This document shows, piece by piece, positions 22,560 through 33,000 of a DNA stretch of 64,000 nucleotides. Source of the stretch: Pseudo-nitzschia pungens (taxonomy: Eukaryota; Bacillariophyta; Bacillariophyceae; Bacillariales; Bacillariaceae); the NCBI GenBank assembly GCA_037355855.1, contig CM074760.1, positions 4,146,501 to 4,210,500 on the forward strand. The letters are read 5' to 3'. The notes beneath the pieces are model-generated. The model saw only the letters and a program-made list of their open reading frames with translations. It was not told the origin of the DNA and ran no database searches. Every line of letters starts with the position of its first letter. Within the stretch, counting starts at the first letter, position 1. The position numbers and the translations under genes were made by a program.

Positions 22560-24349
22560 GTAGAAACTGGAATGAGTCCAAGTGGTATACTTAAGCACCA
22601 GGGAGCAGATGACTGGCTTGAAAACAAGGACCTTGAGCGAGACACTTAGGGACCAGGGAAGCTGCTTGCTGGAAAACAGGGGCTTTAGTAGGAACACTTA
22701 GCGACCGGAGAATGTCAATGGCAGGGCACACTTAAAAGGCTCAGGAGGGAACTTGAAGTTCAAACTCGCGAGTCCTTATAAGTGGAAACAGTATCCAGGG
22801 GCAATTGGCTTGAAAACAGGGACCTTAAGCGGAGCAGAGCTGCTGTAGAATTCTACAGGGAAAATTCTGGTAGTTCTGTCTGGAGTTGCGGGCAAATGGA
22901 ATAGAAGTACCACTTTTGGCCCTGTAGAATTTACGTAGAGGGGGGAAATGGATCCAGGGGCAATTGGCTTGAAAACAGGAACCTTGAGCAAGACACTTAA
23001 GGATCAGGAAAGCTGCTTGCTTGAAAACAGGGGCTGTAGTAGGAAGACCTAGGGACCAGGGGGAGGCTTGTGTCTTGAAAACAGTGTCAAACTTGAAGTT
23101 CAACCTGGGGTTGCTTAAGAGCAAAAACACTTAGGGAGCAGGGAACTCGCGAACACTTAGGGACCAGGGAAGCTGCTTGCTTGAAAACAGGGGCTGTAGT
23201 AGAAACACCTAGGGACCAGGGGGAGGCTCGTGTCCTGAAAACAGTGTCGAACTTGAAGTTCAACCTGGGGTTGCTTAATAGCAAAAACACTTAGGGAGCA
23301 GGGAACTCGCGAACACTTAGGGACCAGGGAAGCTGCTTGCTTGAAAACAGGGGCTGTAGTAGAAACACCTAGGGACCAGGGGGAGGCTTGTGTCCTGAAA
23401 ACAGTGTCGAACTTGAAGTTCAAGTTGAGGTTGCTTAATAGCGAAAACACTTAGGGATCAGGGAACTCGCGAACACTTAAGGACCAGGGGAAGTGTAGTC
23501 TTGAAAACAAGGGGCTGTAGTAGCTGTAGTCTTGGAAACAAGAGTGCACTAAGTAGGAGGTACTTAGGGATTGGTTGGTCTTGGCTTGAAAACGGCTTGA
23601 AAACAGATGTAGTAGGGGGAGCCTTAAGCGATAACACTTATAGACAAGGGGGCTTGGCTAGGAAACAGGGTAGCTCTTAAGTGAGTAACACTTAAGGAGT
23701 AGTGGGCAATTGGCTTGAAAATAAAGGGGAACTGGAAGATATGCTCGCGAGGGACCTTCTAGAGAGGGGGGTATGTATGTGTTCGACAACTTCAACTTGA
23801 AAAGACTTAGGGAACGCAGTAAGGTTGATCTTGAAGAATGTAGAACGTTAAGTGGGTTCAATCTTGAAGAATGTAGAACGTTAAGTGGGTTCGACCTTGA
23901 AGAATGTAGAACATTAAGTGGATATCACTTAAGGGGCTTGAAAGACTGTATAGCATTAAATAATAAGGTAGCTTGAAAACAGATCGAAAAACAAACCGAG
24001 CTCGGAGACAAACTGAGCGTGGAGACTAACCGGAACAGAGCTGCTGTAGAATTAGTACTGCAATCGCTGTAGAAAATTATGTGTTGTTTTGCTTGTTGCT
24101 GTTGTTGCCGAATCGATCGGCCGACCGGCAGGGAAGCAAGCAACCAAAGCAACCAAAGGAAGCAAGTAGCAGCCAAACAAATAGCAGAATCAGATAGAGG
24201 AGATCTCTGTTAATAGGTGTAGTGCTTGGTGTTGTTGTAGGAGCTTTAGAAGTGAGGGAGATATCAAAGGGGAATGGTGTGTAGAAATCTACGTGTTTTA
24301 AGTACTGGAACATCGGAACGTCGGACAAAATGCGCGATGCGAAAATTGT
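22560..24349 (-). repeat. Irregular leader repeats of LINE copy B
   Basis: Noncoding stretch of repeated words (plus strand: GCTTGCTTGAAAACAGGGGC, CACTTAGGGACCAGGG) at uneven 30-60 base spacing, with a clean duplication of about 170 bp around 23120-23460. It ends at the common 5' terminus of the family (GTCGGACAAA..AAATTG on the plus strand). Confidence 0.8.
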
Positions 24350-24366
24350 AGAGGGGCTTTAGTAGG
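24350..24366. repeat. 17-bp target site duplication, right side of LINE copy B
   Basis: Identical to 11838-11854; here it resumes the copy A leader (followed by AACACTTAGGGACC). Confidence 0.85.
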
Positions 24367-25250
24367 AACACTTAGGGACCGGGGGATATCAATGGCAGGG
24401 CACACTTAAAAGGCTCAGGAGGGAAATTGAGGTTCAAACTTGCGAGTACTTATAAGTGGAAACAGTATCCAGGGGCAATTGGCTTGAAAACAGGTACCAG
24501 CGAGACACTTAGGGACCAGGGAAGCTGCTTGCTTGAAAACAGGGGCTTTAGTAGAAAGACCTAGGGACCAGGGATAGGCTTGTGTCTTGAAAACAGTGGG
24601 GGTTGCTTAATAGCAAAAACACTTAGGGAACTCGCGAACAGGGACCAGGGAATCTGTAGTCTTGAAAACAAGGGGCGATTGTAGCTGTAGTCTTAGAAAC
24701 AGGAGTGCACTAAGTGAGAGGTACTTAGGGATCAATTGGTCTTGGCTTGAAAACAGAGTAGTAGAGGGAGCCTTAAGCGAAAACACTTAGGGACTGGGGG
24801 GCTTGGCTAGGAAACAGGGTAGCTCTTAAATGATAGGCACTTAGAAGAGCAGGGGGGCTATTGGCTTGAAAAGAGGGAGGAAACTGGAAGATATGCTCGC
24901 GTGAACTTGCAAATACTTAGGGATCAGCGAGTAGGAACCTTCTAGAAGGGGGGGGTTGTATGTGTTTGACAACTTCAACTTGAAAAGACTTAGGAAACTC
25001 AGCAAGGGAACTTGAAGAATGTAGAACATTAAGTGGATATCACTTAAGGGGCTTGAAAGTCTGTATAGCATTAAATAATAAGGTAGCTTGAAAACAGATC
25101 AAAAAAACAAACCGAGCTCGGAGACAAACTGAGCGTGGAGACTAACCGGCAGAGCTGCTGTAGAATTAGTACTGCAATTGCTGTAGAAAATTATGTGTCC
25201 TTGTTTTCGGTCGTGTTGCTTGTTGCTTGCCGACCGGCCGACCGACAGGA
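24367..25250 (-). mobile_element. LINE copy A, 5' leader continuation
   Basis: Continues the leader of copy A across the copy B insertion. It ends at 25250 about 210 bases short of the family's 5' terminus, directly against the ATT tail of copy C/E. Either copy A was 5'-truncated when it inserted, or the end was lost. No genes are seen. Confidence 0.75.
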
Positions 25251-25554
25251 AACAATAATAATAATATACGTATTTAAATAACTTTAATCACCAAAGGTGA
25301 AACTAAATTACTCAGTCTGTAACCAGACTTTAACGTCGCCTCCATCATAGAGTCAGGACCCCAAGTGGCAGAACGACAAATTTGCAAACAAACCTTGAAC
25401 ATCAAGCAGGGAAAAGGACAAACAAGTCCCACAAAAGAGGGACTTGAGAGAAAGTGAAATGGGAATGAAGATAGTGGGATAAGATCCAGTATCAAAAGGG
25501 ATGGGACAGGATGAGAAGCAGTAACAGAAGACAAAACCAAGGGACAAAGTGTAA

Positions 25555-28500
25555 TCAACCCTGAGGTCCAGTAAGCCAGGCTTTGAGAAGAGCAGCCTCT
25601 TGTTGGTATGGCTGCACTGGTGTGACAGGCGCTGCATATTGCTTCCTTGCAAGGTGGATGGTTGCAAGCCACTGCCGCTTGGCAGTCAGGGTGTAACCTT
25701 GTAGGACGTGGAAAGGGGTTTGTAACAGGGAGTGTGACTGGGGAAGTGCACCAGCTGCACCAATTGCCAATTCTGAAGTGATGGAAGCATCAAGAGATTG
25801 GTGTTGTTCAGCATCCAGGGTACCCCCAGGACCATGGAGTCGTTCATTCCTATAGGTCCAAAGATCCCAGGAGGTAAGAAAGAACTGATGGATGATAGCT
25901 GTAGCCCAACGTTTGGGAGAGCGCTTGCTTCCAATGTGGGAGTATTAGTCAGCCTGGATTTGGTACCAGCGAGGAGACCACCTACCAAGGAGCCAGTTGT
26001 GCCAACCAATAGTCCTCTGTGCCCTGACAGCAGACGCAATTGCAAGTGAGTAAGATGATGGATAAATGTTCTGGCCCTTCCGAACTCTGGTGAGAAGATC
26101 CACAATGGCAACAACCAATGATGGATCAGTTTGTTCAACTTCAAGCCTCTTCTGCAGTGGTCCCTTGAAAGCTGACACACTATGCGTGACAGCCCCAGTG
26201 TCCTTGCAGGAGAGCACATGAGAAACCTTCTCGTTGTCTGCATCACACAATGGGCACCTGGAGTGATCCTGATACTGGTAGTGAAGGAGTTGGTTGCCAA
26301 CACCAATGCATCCAGAAGCAAACTTGACAAACCACCTTTGCATGCCAGGAGGTAATCGCTTGAAGGCAGACAGATGGGCACACCAATGGATGGAACTCAA
26401 AACAGGTCGTGGAATGGGAATATCATGGTGGGTCTGCCAATATTGAAGAAGAGGAGGACCAGAAATGGCAACATGCAGAGCAATCTGATCAAACCTTGAA
26501 CACTTGCATCCATTGAGAGAAAATGCCCAAGCCTCAAACACAAGTCTGGGATAGTGATGGGCAGAAGCTCTATGAACAGCGAGAAAGGCCTTTGCCATGC
26601 TGTCAACCTGATGATTGCGAAGGGCCCACCAATCAAGAAAGATTCCAGCTTGATGTCCCTGAACCCACTGAAAGTGCACAGAGATTGGCAGGGCAGAAAT
26701 CATGTTTCTGATGACATAAACATAATCAAAAGACTTCTGGGAAATAACCAAAGGCCAAGATCCCTGAGCCTGTTTGAGAGCTGTGTCACCATCCAGAGCA
26801 ATAGTGATAGAGCCAGAAGCAATATCAAAAAGATTCACCAGAGCAGTGCAACAGGTGAGAACTCCAATGATACCCGCCAGTTCACTCCTGTAGGATGACT
26901 GATCCTCAGGAGATCCACTGACAAAATTACAGCCAGTGAGGAACAATGAAGCAGTCTTGGTGGAGGTATTGGGTGACAAAATGAAAGCAGAAGTTCCTCT
27001 GAGAAGGTCCGGATCAAATGAACCATCACATACAGCACTGGCAGTACCACTCTCAATAGCATCAACAAGGTGCTGACAGCCAGCCTGTGGTAGGGAATAT
27101 TTGTGGAGAAGTACTCTTGGAGACGCACAGAGTGCATCAAAGGCATCTACTGGGGAGTCTGGAAGGGAATCAAATGGATTGTACTCCAGAGGATCCATGT
27201 CAGGAGGTTCAGAAACAAAAGCAGAGGACCCAACAACGCGTACAACTTGTCCACAAATAACAGGGCAGACAAGCACATCAGCACAGGCTGGTTTGTCAGA
27301 AATGAGTTCAGAAGTGACCCTGTATCTACCCCTGCCCTGGGAGGTGCTCACAATCCAGCCAGTAGAAGTTTTGAAGAATATTCTGTTGGTGGATGGAGAC
27401 AAAAACCAAGGCCAGAGAGAAGCTGTCTGGGCAGAGAGCCAATGCCCAAGATGGAAAGAAGGAGCCAGTGCCCTGGCTGCAGGGGGTGGACAGGGGGGAA
27501 GAAAACATGTCTGAAGAGCCTTAGTCCATAAGCGCTTTGCTGCTGGAGGCCAAGATGGAGGACATCTCGGCCAGTCAAGATGATCCCTCAAGTGATTGGA
27601 GGAGGTCAGCTGGAAAGCCATGGGAGAGAGTCTTTTTCCATCTGGAGTACAAATGTCAGCAAGGGAAATAGCCTTGAGGGACATGCGCATGTGATTCAAG
27701 AGGGACAAGTCAGCACCTCGGAAGCCAGAGTTGACAAAGGCTTGCATGAGATAACAGTCATTGGAACGTAACAGAGGAAGATCTGGGAAGTCTTCAAACA
27801 AGCTCACAGGGTGAACAGAGAAAAACTTCCACACATGTTTGTACCAGCAAGGAGTGACGTAGGAAGCAAAAGGATGATATGGGGTGACACCAAGATGGAG
27901 AGGAATGCCAAGTTCGAGCCGTAGAGACTCAGCAGTTAGCCTGAGAATCCTACCAGTTTGTGAGGACCTGACAGATTCCTGAAAGAGGGTGGCAATATGA
28001 CTGAACTCTTGGAGGAGGTATGGATGGATGAATCCAAAGCCTTGATAGAGGGAAGGACCATAGAACACATGTCTGGGAAATGTCCGTGACATCCCTGCTT
28101 TATTCAGCACAGGAACAAGAGCTGGGTGAATTATCTTAGTCCAAGTGGCCTCATCAAGTTGCGTGACAGGCATGGGGTATTCAACAGACTTCATGAAAGA
28201 ATACTTGAAGGTGTAGAGGGATGCGCGCTTCTCACACTTGGAAGCCCTGAGTTGAGAGCCAAAAGACTGAGACTGTGACTTCAAGTGAGCAATCTGTGCT
28301 TCCTCATTGCCATCCATGGAGATAAAAACCCCAAGAGTCTTGTCAGCATGGTCAACTTCAAAACGATCCAGGGTAGCGCGATTGCCATTCTTGTCAGCAA
28401 CTGAGAAGTCACTAGGCATGTCAGCAATGGAGCGATAATCCCAACCGGATCCATTCCATTTGAAATCAATCAAATAACAGAAGGATTTGGCAGGTTCAAT

Positions 28501-30053
28501 AGCACCACCAGTGGCAATAATCCCACCAGCCCACCGGTCAAGAGCTGCCTGAAAGTCAACAGCTAATTCCTCACCAGATGTGGAGGAATCAGAGCCAGCA
28601 CAAAACAAATCTGTGTCATCCACAAAGGCAAAACCCACAAGAGAAACAAGTTGCAGTGACAATGAAGTGATAAGATGGACACCATGCCCAGCCTGTTGCA
28701 TCATTCGGAAGACAATTGTTGACACCAAAGCCCAAAGAGTTGGACCAATACCATTGCCTTGGCCACAACCACTGAGAGGAACAGGTTCATCACCATACAC
28801 AGGACCTGACCGACCAAAACCAGTTTTGATGTGGTGCTTGGCAAGTTGCAAAGTAGACAAAAGAACCTCACACACATGTGCAGGAACCCCAAAGCTTTGG
28901 AGAGTGAGACCTGCAATGGGATGAGATATCCTATCATAACAGCCCTTAGCATCATTCATAGCAACAGCACCAGATCTGCGCTTCTGCCTCAACACATCAC
29001 AGATGAGCTTCTTGTTCAGGCAGGTGTTGATGGCCTTGTGGTGTTTCCTGCTTCCATGTTGATCAACAGCCACGGCATTGGCACGTTCAGCATGGGCAAG
29101 AATGCGTCTGCCAATCATCTTGTTGTTGATTTGGAACTCAGGAGACATCAGCTGAATAAGCCTCATCTTATCCACTCTATATTCACCAGGTTTCTTGAAG
29201 ATCTCAACATCAGTGATGACCTGCCAAGCAGAAGGAGAGAAGCCAACAATCAATGGGACAGATCTCAGGAGAGTGTCAAACTTGTTCAACTGGGGATCAA
29301 GGGCAAAAGCCTTGTGGTGGGCAAAACTCAAACAAGAAGGTTCACTTGCTGTGCGTTCCCTCTGACGTTTCCAGGCAGCAGCATTGTCAGCTGGACACAC
29401 TGAGTAGTCAAAGGGGGGCAAACTCAGAATAGAGGCAGGGACTTTGAGACAGGCAAGAAATTCAGAAAGGTATTTGTCAGTGGCAGGAGGAGGGATGTAT
29501 GTGCCATCAAGGACTTGGGAAGCAGCATGGGCAGTGCCTAGGTAGCCAAAGTCTTGAATGAAGGAGGGAGTCATGGAAGGAGTGCCAAGACACTGCTGTT
29601 GACGCCGGACATTGGATTCAGCCATAGCTGGTACCATAGTAGACTGGGACTCCAAGACCTGTTCAACACCATCATGGCCAACTGCAATAGCTCGCAAGAC
29701 TGCTGACTTGTTGACACGTCCCCGAATAGACCGAGCAGCGAGACCAAGCTCTCGTTGAAGACGTTCCCTACGCATCCTGGCACGAATCTGAGAAGCATGC
29801 TGGTTGTGAGGCTTGCCTTCAGCAAGAAGTGCATCCACCAGGCCTTGATTGAAGGAGTCTCTCCATGAGGGGGCCAATTTCTTCACTGCCCGGTATTGCT
29901 TGTAAGCTTGTTTCAGATGGAGGATAGCACTGGAAAGGTCACTGTGTTCTCCTTTGTAGAGAGAAAGCTTGCAGGCCAACCTTTTCAAAACAGTATGACT
30001 GGTGGACACACCCTGTCTCAACTTAACAACACGCCGCCAAAAGTCAATGGTAT
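25555..30053 (-). pseudogene. LINE ORF2 of copy C/E, RT-RNase H part
   Basis: Continuation of the ORF2 split by copy D. It is open from DFWRRVVKLRQG through RT motifs NDAKGCYDR, SGCGQGNGIGP and FVDD, then RNase H and the Cys/His finger, to a nonsense TAA at 25945-25947, where copy D reads a Tyr codon (QADYYSHIG). The frame then stays homologous to the family stop at 25555. The insertion and the nonsense codon make the gene dead. Confidence 0.85.
29994..30053. repeat. 60-bp target site duplication, left side of LINE copy D
   Basis: TATGACTGGTGGACACACCC to GTCAATGGTAT, identical to 34895-34954. It is part of ORF2 of copy C/E (coding TIDFW..VSTSH). One to three bases at the tail side are ambiguous because the tail itself is ATTATTAT. 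Confidence 0.85.
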
Positions 30054-33000
30054 AGAGCTGGTCTGGTTCCATGGTCCCCGAAGCTGCAAGTCTATCGTGA
30101 TACAATTGACTTTTGGCGGCGTGTTGTTAAGCTGAGACAGGGTGTGTCCACCAGTCATACTGTTTTGAAAAGGCTGGCATGCAAGCTTTCTCTCTACAAA
30201 GGAGAACACTGTGATCTTTCCAGTGCTGTCCTCCACCTGAAACAAGCTTACAGGCAATACCGGGCAGTGAAAAAATTGGCCCCCTCTTGGAGAGACTCCT
30301 TCAATCAAGGCCTGGTGGATGCACTTCTTGCTGAAGGCAAACCTCACAACCAGAATGCTTCCCAGATTCGTGCCCGGATGCGCAGGGAACGTCTTCACAG
30401 AGAGCTTGGCCTTGCTGCTAGGTCTATTCGGGGACGTGTCAACAAGTCAGCTGTCTTGCGAGCTATTGCAGTTGGCCCTGATGGTGCTGAACAGGTCTTG
30501 GAGTCCCAGTCCACTATGGTTCCAGCTATGGCTGAATCCAATGTCCGGCGTCAACAGCAGTGTCTTGGCACTCCTTCCATGACTCCCTCCTTCATTCAAG
30601 ATTTTGGCTACCTCGGCACAGCCCATGCTTCTGCTCAAGTTCTTGATGGCACATATAATCCTCCTCCTGCCACTGACAAATACCTGTCTGAATTTCTTTC
30701 TTGTCTCAAAGTCCCTGCCTCTATTCTGAGTTTGCCTCCCTTTGACTATTCAGTGTGTCCAGCTGACAATGCTGCTGCCTGGAAACACCAGAGGGAACGC
30801 ACAGCAAGTGAACCTTCATGTTTGAGTTTTGCCCACCACAAGGCTTTTGCCCTGGATCCCCAGTTGAACAAGTTTGACACTCTACTGAGATCAGTCCCAT
30901 TGATTGTTGGCTTCTCTCCTTCTGCCTGGCAGGTCATCACGGATGTTGAGATATTCAAGAAACCTGGTGAATATAGAGTGGATAAGATGAGACTCATCCA
31001 GTTGATGTCTCCTGAGTTCCAAATCAACAACAAGATGATTGGCAGACGCATTCTTGCCCATGCTGAACGTGCCAATGCAGTGGCGGTTGATCAACATGGA
31101 AGCAGGAAACACCACAAGGCCATCAACACCTGCTTGAACAAGAAGCTCATCTGTGATGTGTTGAGGCAGAAGCGCAGATCCGGTGCTGTTGCTATGAATG
31201 ATGCCAAGGGCTGTTATGATAGAATCTCTCATCCCATTGCAGGTCTCACTCTCCAGAGCTTTGGTGTTCCTGCACATGTGTGTGAAGTTCTTCTGTCTAC
31301 TCTGCAACATGCTAAGCACCACATCAAAACTGGTTTTGGTCGGTCAGGTCCTGTGTATGGTGATGAACCTGTTCCTCTCAGTGGTTGTGGCCAAGGCAAT
31401 GGTATTGGTCCAACTCTTTGGGCTTTGGTGTCCACCATTGTCTTCCGAATGATGCAACAGGCTGGACATGGTGTCCATCTTATCACTTCTTTGTCACTGC
31501 AACTGGTTTCTCTTGTGGGTTTTGCCTTTGTGGATGACACAGATTTGTTTTGTGCTGGCTCTGATTCCTCAACATCTGGTGAAGAATTAGCTGTTGACTT
31601 TCAGGAAGCTCTTGACCGATGGGCTGGTGGGATTATTGCCACTGGTGGTGCGATTGAACCTGCCAAATCTTTCTGTTATTTGATTGATTTCAAATGGAAT
31701 GGATCCGGTTGGGACTATCGCTCCATTGCTGACATGCCCGGTGACTTCTCTGTTGCTGATAAGAATGGCAATCGCGCTACCCTGGATCGTTTTGAAGTTG
31801 ACCATGCTGACAAGACCCTTGGGGTTTTTATCTCCATGGATGGCAATGAGGAAGCACAGATTGCTCACATGAAGTCACAGTCTCAGTCTTTTGGCTCTCA
31901 GCTCAAGGCTTCCAAGTGTGAGAAGAGGGCATCCCTCTACACATTCAAGTATTCTTTCATGAAGTCTGTTGAATACCCCATGCCTGTCACGCAACTTGAT
32001 GAGGCCACTTGGACTAAGATAATTCACCCAGCTCTTGTTCCTGTGCTGAATAAAGCAGGGATGTCACGGACATTTCCCAGACATGTATTCTATGGTCCTT
32101 CCCTCTATCAAGGCTTTGGTTTCATTCACCCCTACCTCCTCCAAGAGTTTAGTCATATTGCCACCCTCTTTCAGGAATCTGTCAGGTCCTCCCAAACTGG
32201 TAGGATTCTCAGGCTAACTGCTGAGTCTCTACGGCTCGAACTTGGCATTCCTTTCCATCTTGGTGTCACACCATATAATCCTTTTGCTTCCTACGTCACT
32301 CCTTGCTGGTACAAACATGTGTGGGAGTTTTTCTCTGTTCACCCTGTGAGCTTGTTTGAAGACTTCCCAGATCTTCCCCTGCTACGTTCCAATGACTGCT
32401 ATCTCATGCAAGCCTTTGTCAACTCTGGCTTCAGAGGTGCTGACTTGTCCCTCTTGAATCACATGCGCATGTCACTCAAGGCTATCTCCCTTGCTGACAT
32501 TTGTACTCCAGATGGAAAGAGACTCTCTCCCATGGCTTTCCAGCTGACATCCTCCAATCACTTGAGGGATCATCTTGACTGGCCGAGATGTCCTCCATCT
32601 TGGCCTCCAGCAGCAAAGCGCTTTTGGACTAAGGCACTTCAGACCTGTTTTCTTCCCCCTTGTCCACCCCCTGCAGCCAGGGCACTGGCTCCTTCTTTTC
32701 ATCTTGGGCCTTGGCTCTCTCCCCAGACAGCTTCTCTTTGGCCTTGGTTTTTGTCTCCATCCACCAACAGAATATTCTTCAAAACTTCTACTGGCTGGAC
32801 TGTGAGCACCTCCCAGGGCAGGGGCAGATACAGGGTCACTGCTGAAATCCTTTCTGACAAACCAGCCTGCGCTGATGTGCTTGTCTGCCCTGTTATCTGT
32901 GGCCAAGTTGTTCGAGTGGTTGGGTCCTCAGCCTTTGTTTCCGAACCTCCTGACATGGATCCTCTGGAGTACAATCCATATGATTCTCTTCCAGACTCCC

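Larger units (their letters stand above)
11855..24349 (-). mobile_element. Full-length LINE copy B (12.5 kb)
   Basis: Minus-strand element with all parts. 5' leader of irregular repeats (24349 to about 22560), monomer region (about 22375-21600), 15-bp minisatellite (21582-21290), ORF1 (21234-17983), ORF2 (17990-12151, one frameshift), 3' UTR and ATT-type tail at 11855. It is flanked by a perfect 17-bp direct repeat and its removal restores the leader of copy A. TPRT (target-primed reverse transcription) is the expected mobility mechanism for such AP-endonuclease LINEs. Confidence 0.9.
25251..30053 (-). mobile_element. LINE copy C/E, 3' half
   Basis: 3' half of a long minus-strand LINE whose 5' half lies at 34895-40935. 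The halves share private variants (for example CAACTTAACAAC and GTCAATGGTAT, where B and D differ) and a 60-bp duplication at the break, showing that they were one element before copy D inserted. The 3' end at 25251 has the tail AATAATAATAAT (plus strand) followed by the family 3' UTR. Confidence 0.85.

Noticed and set aside
30018..30398. Twin-primed inversion of a single LINE
   Set aside because: Both oppositely oriented parts have their own 3' UTR and ATT tail, and a 60-bp duplication brackets the plus copy, so it is a nested insertion.
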